Below, piece by piece: positions 11,376 to 23,045 of a DNA stretch of 64,000 nt. Source of the stretch: Adiantum capillus-veneris (lineage: Eukaryota; Streptophyta; Polypodiopsida; Polypodiales; Pteridaceae); the NCBI GenBank assembly GCA_014529385.2, contig CM043971.1, positions 57,542,709 to 57,606,708 of the forward strand. The letters run 5' to 3'. Below the pieces are notes generated by a model that was given only the letters and a program-made list of their open reading frames with translations, did not search any database and was not told the origin of the DNA. Positions within the stretch are counted from its first letter, which is position 1. Each line of letters opens with the position of its first letter. The position numbers and the translations under genes were made by a program.

Positions 11376-13670
11376 TTGCAAGACGTGAGCAAAGAATGGT
11401 CCTTTGGATGTGATGGATTAACTATTGAACTCTTAAAAAAAATTTGGGATGATCTGAGGTACTTGATCACTCAAATGGCCAATCAAGCCTTGCTAGATGG
11501 GATGTTGGACTTGATCATTAAAAGAGGCCTCATCAAACCCACCCCTAAACAGGTATGTTGCTCCCATCTTAAGCATTGGCATCCCATAATGATGATGCCA
11601 ATTGACTATAAAATCATTGCCAAGTCTATAGCCCTTCGAATCTCCCCTTTTTAAGACAAATCTTTACTCCTCACCAACATGGATTCATAAAGGGAAGGTC
11701 AATATATGACAACATTTTGGCAGCAATGGTCGGTATTTAATATGCCTCTATCACTTAGCAAGGGTGTGTACTGCTGCAAATGAATCTTGATAAGGCATAT
11801 GACAAGATCACACGGTCGTTCATTGAAGATGTCATGAAGTCTCTAGACTTTGGGCCCTGGATGTGCCGGCTTGTCAACACTCTGTGTGCTTGGAGCGAGT
11901 CAAAGCTCCTCTTTAAGAAAGGATTGTGGGGGCTTTTGAGTTAAAAAATGTATAAACCAGGGATGCCCACTTGCCCCTCTAATGTTTGCCATTGGATCCC
12001 ACCCTTTGGTTACATTACTCAAAAGCAATGTAGCTAAAGGGGAAATTAAAGGACTAACTCTACCCAACAAAGAACAACTCTTGGCTAAGCTCTTTGCGGA
12101 TGACTCGCTGCTCTTTCTCAAAGCATGTCCGAAGGTCATCAGAAAGGCCCTTGAGATTGTGCAAACAGATGCTCTAGCATCGGGGTCAAAGTGTAGCATT
12201 GAAAAGTCAAGGTTGATCTCTCTATGTGAGAATGACTCATTTTACCCTTCAATGTGGACATGAGAGATTGTAACAAAGGGGAAAATATTTAGGAACTTGG
12301 GAGCCCCATTGGGGGTTGAGGTAACTCACAAGAAAAGATTCATGTGGGTGATAGAGAAGGTGAAGAGAAAGATGCAAAGGTGGGAGTATGTGTACCTCCC
12401 CTTTTCAAGCATAATTAAGGTTATAAATTCCTTCTTGCTCCCTTATTTAGCCTTCAATGGGTTGTTGCTTAAGCTAGCCAAGTGCAATTGGAACTAATTC
12501 TTGAAACCAATTAGGAGATTCCTATGGAAGAACAAAAATAAAGGCTCAATACCTTGGCAATGGGCTAAATGTGAGACCGTTGCTAGACCAATGGAGGAAG
12601 GGAGTCTTGGGATTCTTAATCCTAGAATTCATATAGAAGCTCTATGTGCCAAGCTCGTGCTTGCGCTTGCAAAACAGGACCATGCATGGGCTATGATGGT
12701 TAAGGACATGGTGGATAACTCTAAGTTACACTCGGAAGGTGGTATATGGAAAGTTATTGAAGTGCATGACAAGGTTCTTGCCCCTCGATGGGCCATTCTT
12801 AAACTTGGGGGTATGACATGCGAACTTGTTAGAAAATGAAATAGGACCACGAAGTCCTTGGAATGGGCATAGTGGTGTAGGTACTCACTGGTCCCCTTGG
12901 CTCTCCAAGGTCAGAAGCATCTTGTTGACCCCTTTTTGGAGAGAAGTTTCCTGGAAAATTAACGACAAAGGTATTAAACATCTTGGGTAACTTTGGGATT
13001 ATAGAGGTGCAATTAGAAAGGAACGGATCAACTGGATCTCCAGTTTAATCTGAATGGAACAAAAATGTTATTGATTAGTAGAACTCTAGAATGGAATAAC
13101 AAGGTGTGTTTATCGGATCGTGAATCTGAGTTCAAGTGGAAAGATTGGCAATGTCCTAAGAACAAACACTTCATTAAACCTCAAAATAAGGAAGTGTACT
13201 ATACACTTATGTATTTGAAGGATTGGTTCTCACAGCTTAATAAGCAATGGGGCAAGAACTGGTCGGAGACAAGATGGGAGATAGTTGTAAACAATATATG
13301 GCACCCACCATGGCCACTTAAAATGAAGGTTCTTGTGTGGAAGGTGCTTTGGGGAGCCATGCCGACTAGATTCAAGGTACTAGCTAAGAGAATTGGTCCA
13401 AATAGATGCTCACAATGCAGATCATCTTGGGAAGACCTCACTCACCTATTCAAGGAGTACCCATTGATTTGTGTCCTAGCAAGGAAAATATGCAAATGGG
13501 TCAAAAAAACCTAGAAAATAGGATTCTACAAGAATGGCCTATGCTTGGGAGGAAAGGTATTCAAGAATACATAATCTTTGTTGGGCCCTTCCTCAAAGAT
13601 AGAAAAATGCGATTGGAAGGGATTCTTAAAGCCCATGAAAAAATCCTTACAGAAAAATAATACCAAAGAT
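11376..13670 (+). pseudogene. L1-type LINE polyprotein remnant (reverse transcriptase to zinc-binding domain)
   Basis: It is the same family as the minus-strand LINE at 5533-10041 but in opposite orientation. In order it shows a reverse-transcriptase start near 11400 ('GCDGLTIELLKKIW'), 'KRGLIKPTPKQ' at 11521, the first catalytic block 'LQMNLDKAYDKI' near 11775, an intact FADD box 'FADDSLLFL' near 12090, and a C-terminal zinc-binding region 'RCSQCRSSWEDLTHLF' at 13400-13450. The endonuclease and first ORF are absent. Stops and frameshifts (for example near 11655, 11740, 12260, 12497 and 12840) make it a pseudogene, although this copy keeps the catalytic aspartates that the other one has lost. 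Confidence 0.85.
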
Positions 13671-13927
13671 TGAGTGCCTTGATAGTGGGATAAATGGAAT
13701 GCATTGCCAGACCCAAGGAGCTAAGCGGTATTGGGATCATTGATCTTACGGTGTACATCAAATCCTAGTGTGCCAAATTTATGGTCACAATCACCAAACA
13801 AGACCATGCATGGGATATCATGATGTGGGACATGATCACCAAGGTGAAGCTTATCTCCAAAGGGGCTCATGGTGGAAAGAAGTCGAGGTTCATGAAAAAC
13901 TATTGGCACCTCATTGGGCTAACTTGA
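13671..13927 (+). mobile_element. Second LINE segment, left half
   Basis: Reads 'ARPKELSGIGIIDL' and 'AKFMVTITKQDHAW', the same protein region as 12585-12700 of the preceding LINE, so it repeats an internal part after that LINE's C-terminus. It is either a separate truncated insertion or a rearranged duplicate. It continues at 15403 after the solo LTR. Confidence 0.75.
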
Positions 13928-14619
13928 TGTAATGGAAATGGCCTATGAACTTTGAGAATAGCGGAATCAAGAGAATTAGAGTGAGCATTTTTGTGAGATT
14001 ACTTTGAGAGCATAGAGGGTGAACTTAATTGATGGTAGCAACATGAACATAGTACTTAATTAACTTGGCATGAACAATACTTTTGCAAGAGAGAAAGTAC
14101 TAGAGGACATGACAATAGATGAGGTCTGGATTTACTTGGAGCCGGTCCCCCCTCGAAAAGGCGTTTGTATTATAGATTCTCCTATCAAGAGAGACTTGTT
14201 ACAATACAATATTTGTGTTCCTTGTGACCTTGGAGATTCTAAGAAGATGGAAAGCTTCATGCATCACGAGCTTAACATAAACTTTGCAAAAATAATTAAC
14301 TATCCAAAGCCTTAGTCCCAAGGCCTCAAACACCTTTGAAGGTGGAGAGAGCTAGCGGGGAATGAGGGTAGGGAAGAGGAAGAAGAATCATCCATAGGAG
14401 AAATAAATAGTTCGTCACTTATCATCACTCTTCTTGCTTAGCATAGCATAATAGCATAGTAATGAATATGAAGAAGATGGCAAGCTTAAGCATTGAAGCA
14501 TGGCTCTTGTTTGGATTTGCATTCCATAGCCAAGAGTGTTGGTGTAGACTCTCCACTTCTCAACAATCTTGGAGAAGGAAGATGGAGCTCTTGCACTTTG
14601 CACTCCAGACAATGAGAGA

Positions 14620-14652
<33 letters not shown>

Positions 14653-15402
14653 GGGGGGGGGGGGAAGAGTATACCCCCCTCTCATGCTTGGTCCACCTCT
14701 CTCTCTCTCTCTCTCTTGTATTATTTAATTATTTCCTTTGGACACGTGTCCTCTTTTTTCTCTTTGAGAGAAAGAACTTAATTATTTATTTTTATGTATC
14801 TAAATTCTCATTGGACCCATTTAAAACCTATCCAATAGCATTCAAGCACATCATGAGGGCCACATGTGGAGGATCATTTGAACATTTGTCTTTTATGCTT
14901 ATTAAGTCATTTGGTTTGAATTGAATACTTCAAGCACTTAATCAATCAAGCATGGAAATGTTGATGCCTCTTGAGAGTTTATCTTTGAACTAAACACTTC
15001 AAGAACCTTAGTCATTTAAGCATGCAAGAAACACCTCAAGATTTTGGGCACGGTTCCCACTAACACTTAGCAAGCCGACAAGCACCTCATGCTTGGGTAT
15101 GATTCCCACCTCAAGGTTACTCGTAACTTGCCTAAGGTCGTCTAAGGTCAGAGGACTTTTGAACACTAACTTTTGGACGTCTTTAATGAAGATAACTCTA
15201 AGGTCTTTAAGCTCCATTAGGTAGCATTGCTATTTAACAGACCATCTCTCATGTGGACCCCTTTAACCTTGGCCCCGTGTTAAGTCAGATCCATAAGCAC
15301 ATGTTTATATTCTAACCCTTGTTTTTGTTTATTCTCCCACATTAAATGATCAGTTTAATATGAGAAAATCATTGGGTTGGTTAGATATTAGATTTTATGA
15401 CA
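13928..15402 (-). mobile_element. Solo LTR of gypsy family F1
   Basis: It matches over its full length the LTRs of the F1 element at 42998-44511 and 49616-51126. On the minus strand it starts TGTCATAAAATC and ends in CCATTACA. The 5-bp duplication CTTGA flanks it at 13923-13927 and 15403-15407, showing a single complete LTR left by recombination between the two LTRs of a full element. It contains a GT run and a G homopolymer near 14622-14665. Confidence 0.93.
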
Positions 15403-15517
15403 CTTGAAATTGGTTGGTAACACATGTGAGATAGTACATAAATGCACCAAAGCAATAGTGACACTAGAATGGGGAGAAGCAACTAGATATTTCAAGGACT
15501 CCATAACCCATTGAGTG
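15403..15517 (+). mobile_element. Second LINE segment, right half
   Basis: It continues the interrupted LINE frame with 'LEWGEATRYFKDSITH', matching 'LEWGEATGYFKNFILH' in the minus-strand LINE. It ends abruptly at about 15515-15519 against F1 gypsy sequence, a junction made by deletion or illegitimate recombination. Confidence 0.85.
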
Positions 15518-16137
15518 CCCAATAAATAGTGGTTCCATGTGTTTAGGGCATGTAGAATAGCTAAAAGCTCTTTCTCATAAATGCCCAAGACCTATTCATC
15601 CGTGTTGAGCCTTCGGCTCTCGTATGCTATGGCATGCCCTTCTTGAAGCAAGACTACTCCAAGGAAATCACCACAAGCATCACATTGGACCTCAAATGGC
15701 TTTGATATATCCAAAAGCATGAGGACTAGTTGAGAGGTAAGCTTCTCTTTGAGCTTGTCAAAAGCTTTTTGCTCCTTGGCAGTCCATGAATACCAAAGCA
15801 ATAGTGACACTAGAATGGGGAGAAGCAACTAGATATTTCAAGGACTCCATAACCCATTGAGTGCCCAATAAATAGTGGTTCCATGTGTTTAGGGCATGTA
15901 GAATAGCTAAAAGCTCTTTCTCATAAATGCCCAAGACCTGTTCATCCGTGTTGAGCCTTCGGCTCTCGTATGCTATGGCATGCCCTTCTTGAAGCAAGAC
16001 TACTCCAAGGAAATCACCACAAGCATCACATTGGACCTCAAATGGCTTTGATATATCCAAAAGCATGAGGACTAGTTGAGAGGTAAGCTTCTCTTTGAGC
16101 TTGTCAAAAGCTTTTTGCTCCTTAGCAGTCCATGAAT
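15446..16137. repeat. 346-bp tandem duplication spanning a LINE/gypsy junction
   Basis: The block 15446-15791 is repeated at 15792-16137 with a period of exactly 346 bp and very few differences (for example 'cctattcatcc' against 'cctgttcatcc'). Each copy contains about 70 bp of LINE followed by F1 RNase H sequence, so the duplication arose after the two elements were joined and is recent. Confidence 0.95.
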
Positions 16138-18250
16138 ACGTAAGGTTCTTCTTTGTTAAGTCATGTAATGGTTCTACTATTTGAGAAAATTTTGCTATGA
16201 AGCGTCTATAGTATGCACACATACCAATAAAGCTTCTTAGCTCATGTATATTGCTTGGATTAGACCATGCTTTTATTACCTCTAACTTTGATGGATCCTT
16301 ACGGATACCATCTAGAGAGATAATATGACTTAAGTATTGAATCTCTTGAAGGAAAAATTTACTTTTCTTTTGGTTAAGAAAAAGCTTGTTCTCCCTCAAT
16401 GCTTGAAAAATCACTTGGAGGTGTTGCTTGTATTCCTCCAAGGACTTGGAGTAGATGATGATATTATCAAAGAACACTCCAGTGAACTTACGGTAGGGTC
16501 TAAATATTTTCTCCATCAAACGATTGAATGTGGCTGGTGTATTGGTCAAGCCAAAAGGCACGACTAGATATTCATAAAGACCAAACATTGTACAAAACGT
16601 GGTCTTTAGGATATCTTCATCCACTATCCTTAGTTGATGATAGCCACTTTTTAGGTCAATCCTACTGAAGTAGGTAGAGCCTTGTAGCTTATCAAATAGA
16701 TCTTCTACCTGAGGCACATGAAATCTGTTTTTGATAGTGATATGGTTTAGTGCTCGATAGTCCACACACATATGGTATGTACCATGTTTCTTTTGCACTA
16801 AAAGGACTAGAGAACAAAAGGGGAAGGAGCTAGGTCTCACCATCCGGCAGTGAGCTTCCTGGTAGGAGCTCAATTTGATGGTCATCATCCCCTCATTTTG
16901 GAGGTAAGTCCATAGGGATATCATCGATGAAAACATCTTGGAATCCATTTAGAAAAGTAGACAAGTCTAACTCTTCTCATTTGATTAACCATTCACATCA
17001 TTAATGGATTCTTTGACAAAAATCATGTACACAAAAATAGAAATTTTCATTGACTTATCAAAAGGTGATGAATTCACAAGTGGTATAGTACGACTAGACT
17101 CATTAGCATCCATATACATGTTCTTTCCCCTATAGGTGAAGTAGATTCTCCTTTTAGGGAACTTCATGTTGGCAGCCATGTGATCAAACCATGACGCCCC
17201 TACGATAGCATCCTCATGTTGGAGAGGAGAGATGAAAAAGTATTCTTTGTTGACCTAGCTTTGGACATGAAGCATCAGCTTCCCAATCAAAGGAGTAACG
17301 GAGGCTTGTTGTCCCTTTAAAGTTGTGTCAGTTGTTACAATATCTCCCATCTCGAAAGCTTGAATGCCCAACTTGGTGGCCAACTCCATTGATATGAATT
17401 TGTGAGTAGAGCCAGGGCCAGGGTCAAACAAGATGTAGGCATCTCCCTTACCTTTCCCCAAGCATAGGAGAGAGATGATCCTTTGCAATGAGCATCCTCT
17501 TTTGGAGCTTCAATGGTGGAAGCCCTAGGAGTTTCATTGGCATTTTTCTTGGGACAAGAACGATAGTCATGTCCTTGCTCCCCACACTTAAAACACTTAT
17601 GGTCCTTGTGAAAAGCTTCAAGCTCTTAATGAGAGAGTTTGTTTTTACCTTTGTAAACTCCCTTCTCCTTGGACCTATTGTTGTTGTAGTTGCTGTTGTA
17701 GGAAGTGCCTTGGGAAGAATTTTGGGCATTGGTTTTCCCCTTTGCATCATTTTTGTCTTTGTTTTCCTTGATTTTGACATTCCGTCTAGCCCCTTGTTGG
17801 AAATTGATGTGGGAAGAAACAATGGTGTGGTGGATTACTGCAGTGATAGAACCACGCCGTTGGGAGTTGACATACTCGACCATTTCTTCAGGTAATCCGG
17901 CACAAAATTGTCACTTTTTCTCGGCAAAAGTCTATCTTTTGAAAGAAAATAGCCTTGAGATGTAAATCCCAAAACTTGTCCACATATTTGTGAATAGACT
18001 CATATGAGAGAAGCTTCAAACTGCTCCATTCACTAAGTACTTTGTCATTTCAATCGCTTGCACAAAACTGCTTCATGGTGGAAACACGTAGAGTTTTCCA
18101 TGTCTTTGGGGCTTCATCGTTGTGATGAAGGCTAGCCCACCATTGACGAGCCAATTTTTGGAAGTGCATAGATACATGGCGTAGCTTGAAGGACTCCGTA
18201 AAGACCTTGTCTCCAAAGGCCGCATCAAATTGTTGGATGAAGGCCAATAC
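15518..18250 (-). pseudogene. Gypsy family F1 fragment: gag C-terminus, protease, reverse transcriptase, RNase H start
   Basis: Minus strand, from 18250: the gag capsid region ('LAFIQQFDAAFGDKVF' type), a CCHC knuckle near 17590-17550 ('CGEQGHDYRSCPK'), a protease with a DPG-type active site near 17430, and reverse transcriptase in the frame 16948-15758. The latter has 'MCVDYRALNHITIKNRFHVP' and 'YFSRIDLKSGYHQLRI', and its active-site box is 'FFDN' instead of FxDD. RNase H begins 'FEVQCDACGDFLGVVLLQEG'. Integrase and 3' LTR are missing because the fragment ends at the LINE junction near 15518. The missing gag N-terminus is found at 62369-63046. Confidence 0.88.
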
Positions 18251-18282
18251 ATTAGGAAAAATATGGACTTTCCATGGGCCTT
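18251..18282 (+). repeat. Left 32-bp terminal inverted repeat
   Basis: ATTAGGAAAAATATGGACTT followed by TCCATGGGCCTT. It is the inverted complement of 62337-62368 with two differences and directly abuts F1 gag sequence ('gatgaaggccaatac'). Confidence 0.8.
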
Positions 18283-19006
18283 GTAAGAATCCCTAATTTC
18301 AAGGAAGCCTGCTAAGATTAAGGGGGACAAAGGCTTTGAATGGGGCTGTTTTGGTAGGGTCTCCTCCACCTTTGACCCCTAAAAAGGTAGGGGGAAGGGG
18401 GGGGGGGGGGGGGGGGGGGGATAACCATTTGAAAAGTAGGGAAGGTGGGGGGGGGGGGGGGTAAACCATTTGAAAAATAGGAGGGGAGGGGTGAGAATGC
18501 TATCTTCTCTCTCTAGCTTTTTGGCCAACTTGTAAGTGGCCTCTTAACTCTCCCATGCCACCTAATCAAATCCGCGGGTCAAAGAGGTCAAAAAGTGACT
18601 TTTTTCAAAAACTTTCAAATAAACTCTATTTCCCCCTAAAAAGTGTCCCCAACATATGTACATATATAAAAAAAGATTTTTAAGCTAAATTACTCATAAT
18701 TCAGTATGTTTTGACTCCCTCCAAAACTTTTAAGAAATTCCCACCAAAATTGACTACCCTCCCTCTCTAAGCTTCTCTCCTACACCCATCCCCCTTGCAC
18801 TTGCACCTGCACCTACACACCCATCTCCTTTCTATCTCTTCATCCTTCAAGCTCCATCTCTCCAAAAATTTTAAGAAATTCCCCCCAAAATTGACTACCC
18901 TCCCTCCTAATCTAAGCTCCTCTCCTACACCCATCCCCCTTGCACTTGCACCTGCACCTGCTGCTGCACCTACACACCCATCTCCTTTCCATCTCTCCAT
19001 CCTACA
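18283..19006 (+). promoter_or_regulatory. Left subterminal region and likely promoter of the transposase-like gene
   Basis: Non-coding. G-homopolymers lie at 18397-18420 and 18447-18461, separated by the repeated phrase 'aaccatttgaaaa'. A direct duplication of about 141 bp (18721 and 18862 onward, C/T-rich) leads up to the first ATG at 19007. A TATA-like 'tatataaaaaaa' lies near 18664. Placing the promoter here is inferred only from position and the TATA-like block. Confidence 0.45.
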
Positions 19007-19784
19007 ATGCCTCTTGAGGACGTGACCAATGTCCCAGCAAGCTCTTCATGCAGTAGGTCTTTAGGGCTTTTCCTGCGTCTACCTCAAGTGTATGTCCCGA
19101 CAAAGAAGACATGCTTGGGTACATTACCTTCAGCCAACGAACGACGTGCTCAAGGGGATAAGAATGTGGATCTCTAGATAGAGGGATGCTTGTACCCAAA
19201 GGATCCTTCTCTCAATGTCCATCCGCCTTTTACAAACCTTCCATCACTGTTGCAATATGTTGGAAATGGAGAGCAAGGTTTGTTGGGCTGCTGCAAGAGA
19301 CTCAATAGACACGAGATTTCTCGGTCCGAGATCTACTTGCGTCATTGGCAATTGTTGAATGGGAGTTTCCACAATCTTCAAGATCAGATGCAAACAGCTA
19401 CTAGTGCGCTCAAGGAGGCAAAGAGCACCATCGCAACCAAGGAAAATGAAATTAAAAAGCTTGAGGATACTCTCTCACACATGAAGAGTACTGCCATGAG
19501 AGGTAGGGTGAGAAAATGGGAGTTGTCCAAAATTCAGACTCTTGCACCACGTGGTGGGGCAAGAAAATGAAGGGTGATAGCTATGAGGTAAGATGTTCTG
19601 CCCCTCATGTTGTTTAACTCTAGTACCGCTCATCATTGTTGCTTTGGGTAGGAGGAACTTCATCCAAGAAATGTGCGGCGGTGAAAATGCACCAGCTCGG
19701 ACATCTTTACTTCGTTCTTGTTTCAACAAAGAGGACTTTATTGGGATGCTTGATGCTCCAGAGGCAAAACACTTGAAAGACGCA
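19007..19784 (+). pseudogene. Transposase-like gene, 5' exons
   Basis: The start chosen is the ATG at 19007, whose frame runs to 19570 with one TAG at 19175-19177. The predicted protein has a helical coiled-coil stretch around 19380-19490 ('ALKEAKSTIATKENEIKKLE'). A probable intron begins near 19503 and ends at an AG near 19651, although exact phase does not fit and one base may be lost. The next exon reads 'EMCGGENAPARTSLL' and 'FNKEDFIGMLDAPEAKHLKD'. At 19784 it is cut inside a codon run by the Tat retroelement. It continues in frame at 28935, because removing the element and one ACGCA copy restores the reading frame. I do not recognise the N-terminal domain. Confidence 0.7.
19780..19784. 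repeat. Target site duplication ACGCA (left) of the Tat gypsy element
   Basis: ACGCA is matched at 28935-28939. It fixes the element ends at 19785 and 28934. Confidence 0.85.
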
Positions 19785-19904
19785 ATTTATGACGAAGGAA
19801 ATTTGGAATGGCGGCCTCTACACCAAAACAAACTCCATTGCGCCACAAGGGAAATGAGATGAGGGCACCACCTAGTCTTGGAAGCGTGGACTAGGACCGC
19901 TACA

Positions 19905-19972
<68 letters not shown>

Positions 19973-21249
19973 ACTATGAATGAAGCATTAACCGTGGTGT
20001 GTGTACAAGGAATGGATGACTTCAAACACTTCCAACACAAATAGCATATAGATTACCAAACAGTCACTCAAGGATTAGCCAAGATCACATCAAGCACTCT
20101 CACACGCATATAAAACATTTCTCTTAATTAACATAAGTAAGAGGAGGAGAGGTTACTAGCATGAAACAATTTGCACTCTAGGATGTGCAAGAATAGAGTG
20201 AATGAATGAGCTTATGGGCTCATGGTGAGTGATACAAAGGCTCAATGGGCTGAGGGAGGCTTGAAATTACAAAGGGGAAGGCCTCTTTATATAGGAAAGA
20301 GAGTGATTAGGAGTGAGGTTAAGATACAAGTGTAATTTGTACAAATGAAGCTTGATTAGGGACATTCAACCAATGAAGAAGCTCCTTCCAAGTGATTTGT
20401 TGACCAATTAGCTCCATCATCACTTGTGTTGTCTTCACTCCTTCCTCCATAGCTTGAGTCCAAGAGCTTCCTTATTTTAAAATGTAAAGAATCTACATAA
20501 AATCAATACATATCTAGTAATAATAGAAAGGGGTTGAATGAGAACTTATGAATTACAACAAGATTAAGCATGACTTGAGAGGTGATTAGAAGAGGAACTT
20601 TGATGGGTTTTGAGCTTGAGAGAGAGAGAAGGAAGGAGAGGAGGGTGAGAAGACTAATAGCTGATTTTAAAGAAGGTCTCAATGTGGAAAAGGAAGGGTG
20701 TGTGTGTGTAAAGGTAGGGGGGTGGTCTCCACCACAGTTGAAAAAACTGGCATCCACCATTTTGGCCATATCTCCTAGACCGTAGATGCAAAAATTATAA
20801 AAAAATATGGCCAGAATCTTCAGCTCGTCAGTGACAACTTTGATGAAGACAACTTTTCTTGGATCGGAGTGGAAGTAGTTTTTAAAAATTCAACAAAATC
20901 ATGTGCCTGGTTTCTTCCTTTACCAAGTCTTCCACTTGGGTCCCATTTGTTTGAATCATCATATGGCTCCAAAGCCATGATGATATGAGCCACTCATGAC
21001 CCTTGAATCATGGGTGCATGGCTCCACAACCACATCATATCTTTTCTTTTCACATTTACATATTTTCCCTTCCCTTTACCACTAGGTTCTCCCTCTACCT
21101 TTCACCTCTGGTGAACTAGTCAAGAAAAAATCATTTTTTTAAAAATTTTTCCAAGAGGTTGTTCTCACTCTTTCTTTTATTGTAAACCTCTAGAAGCAAG
21201 GAAAACCGACAAAATATGATAAACAAAAATTTGTGATAGGCTCGGATCA
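19785..21249 (-). repeat. 3' LTR of the Tat element
   Basis: About 1465 bp, matching 27486-28934. It contains a (GA)n tract at about 19910-19970 and an open frame of 88 codons (20769-20503) present identically in the other LTR. I do not call that frame a gene. Confidence 0.93.
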
Positions 21250-21299
21250 TAGCCCCCCCAAACCTGGCTAGGGGTATTTATGCCTCTAGCCTACTTTCT

Positions 21300-23045
21300 T
21301 TGATCTTGAGCTGACCTTATCCTGATGTGATAAGGCTTTAGACGCCATCCATTTGTCCTGGTCTTGTGCACTTTACCATCAATGTCTTGAAGTCTGTAAG
21401 AGCCATTTTTGAACTTTTTGGTGACCAAGAACGGGCCTTCTCATCGGAAAAGAAACTTTCCATCCTTACGAGTGTCGAAGCGATTGTCATATCGAAGCAC
21501 CAGAGATCCCTTTTTGATGTCTTTGGATGCTAGCTTTTTGTTGAACTTTTCTCTGCGCTTCTCTGCTTCTTGAGAATAGTGGTTGATGGCTTCTTCACGA
21601 TCCAATTGCACCCTCTCTAGATCCATGATCCTTTGATGTACTTTCTCCTTTTGAGAGCCTACCTGGCTACCCAATATTCGAAGACTTGTTAACTTCACTT
21701 CAATGGGCAAAAGCGCCTCCTTTCCATAAACCAAATGAAAGGGTGTGCACCCTAATGTGGTTTTGAAGGAGGTTCTATAGGCCCATAGAGCTCCATTCAG
21801 GTGTTTGTCCCAATCTTGGCGCCTGGCATGTACCTGTTTGGTGAGAATTTTGCAAATGATTCCATTTACCATTTCCACCAAACCATTGCACTGAGGGTAG
21901 TAAGGAGTAGAGTGTTGATGCTGAATATTTAGCTTCTTCATGAGTTCTCCTACCAAGTCTGCTCTAAACCCTGGTCCTCTATCAGATAGTATTTCAAGAG
22001 GGGTGCCAAACCGGCAACAAATGTGGTCAAAGATGAACTGACTCACATCCTTAGCAGTAATTCTATTGGTCGGCATAGCCTCAGCCCATCTAGTCATGCA
22101 GTCTACTCCCATGATGATGTACTCTTTACCTGACTGAGTGCGTAGTAGAGGCCCTATGGCATCAATTCCCCACTTCTCAAAGGGCCCATATACCTTTATT
22201 GGGTTCTGAGGTTCAGCTATGAGCCGTCGTGGTCCTGCTTTCTGACATTCATCACATGTTTGACACCAATATTTGACATCACGATGAAGACTTGGCCAAG
22301 TAAACCCAGCTTGTAGAACCTTTCTACTAGTGACGTTGTGTGCAAAGTGTCCTCCGCACATATCATCGTGACAAGCTTTTAAAATCTCTTCAATTTCACT
22401 CTTCAAAGGAACTGTCCTAAGCACACTATCCTTACCAAGACAATACAAGTCATCATTTACTATGCGATACCTGGTAGCCTTCCTAGCTAACCATCGCCTT
22501 TCCCCTGCATTCAAGTGTTTAGGAGCCTCTCCTTGCTCCAGAATGTGCATAATATCTTCCAAGTCCTCCTTGCCTTGCTGAAGTGGAAGTTTGATGGCCA
22601 CTGCTCCCACTATTGACTCATTTAACTTTGATGATGCTAGGTGGTCTGCATCCTTGTTCTGGTCTCTTGGTACATGATGTACTTGTGCCTCCCTAAATCT
22701 CCTCATAAGAGCTTTTGCTTCTCTCATTTTAGTAGAGAGACGGGCATTTTTGCAATCCCATGTACCTTGCATTTGCCTTACCAAAAGCATGGAGTCACCA
22801 AAAGCGTTTAATCTCTTAATTGAATTATCGAGGCACCAACAAAGGCCATGAATTAGAGCATGATATTCTGCTTCATTGTTGGAGTGGACATCTTCTAGAG
22901 TGATCCCTTCACCATGGATCCTCTCTCCCAATGGGGATAAGACCACGATGCCTGCAGCTGCCTTATCCTTGGTTCTCTTGTATGCTCCATCAAAGTAGAG
23001 GCTATAAGCATTGACCAAAGCCTCTACAGCTGGAGGTGGTGGAAG
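21300..23045 (-). CDS. Tat polyprotein, second RNase H and integrase
   Basis: The frame 23018-21441 starts with an additional, archaeal-type RNase H ('LYFDGAYKRTKDKAAAGIVV', then 'NNEAEYHALIHGL' and 'GDSMLLVRQMQG'). Integrase follows with an HHCC zinc region (His near 'GGHFAHNVTSRKV', Cys pair in 'WCQTCDECQKAG') and a catalytic core with Asp in 'KWGIDAIGP', Asp in 'LSDRGPGFRAD' and Glu in 'NGLVEMVNG'. It is in the same frame as the upstream ORF and is separated from it by one TAA at 23046-23048. At about 21438 a TGA replaces an expected Trp codon in 'FLFR-EGPFLVTKKF', after which the frame continues to about 21300. Confidence 0.93.
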
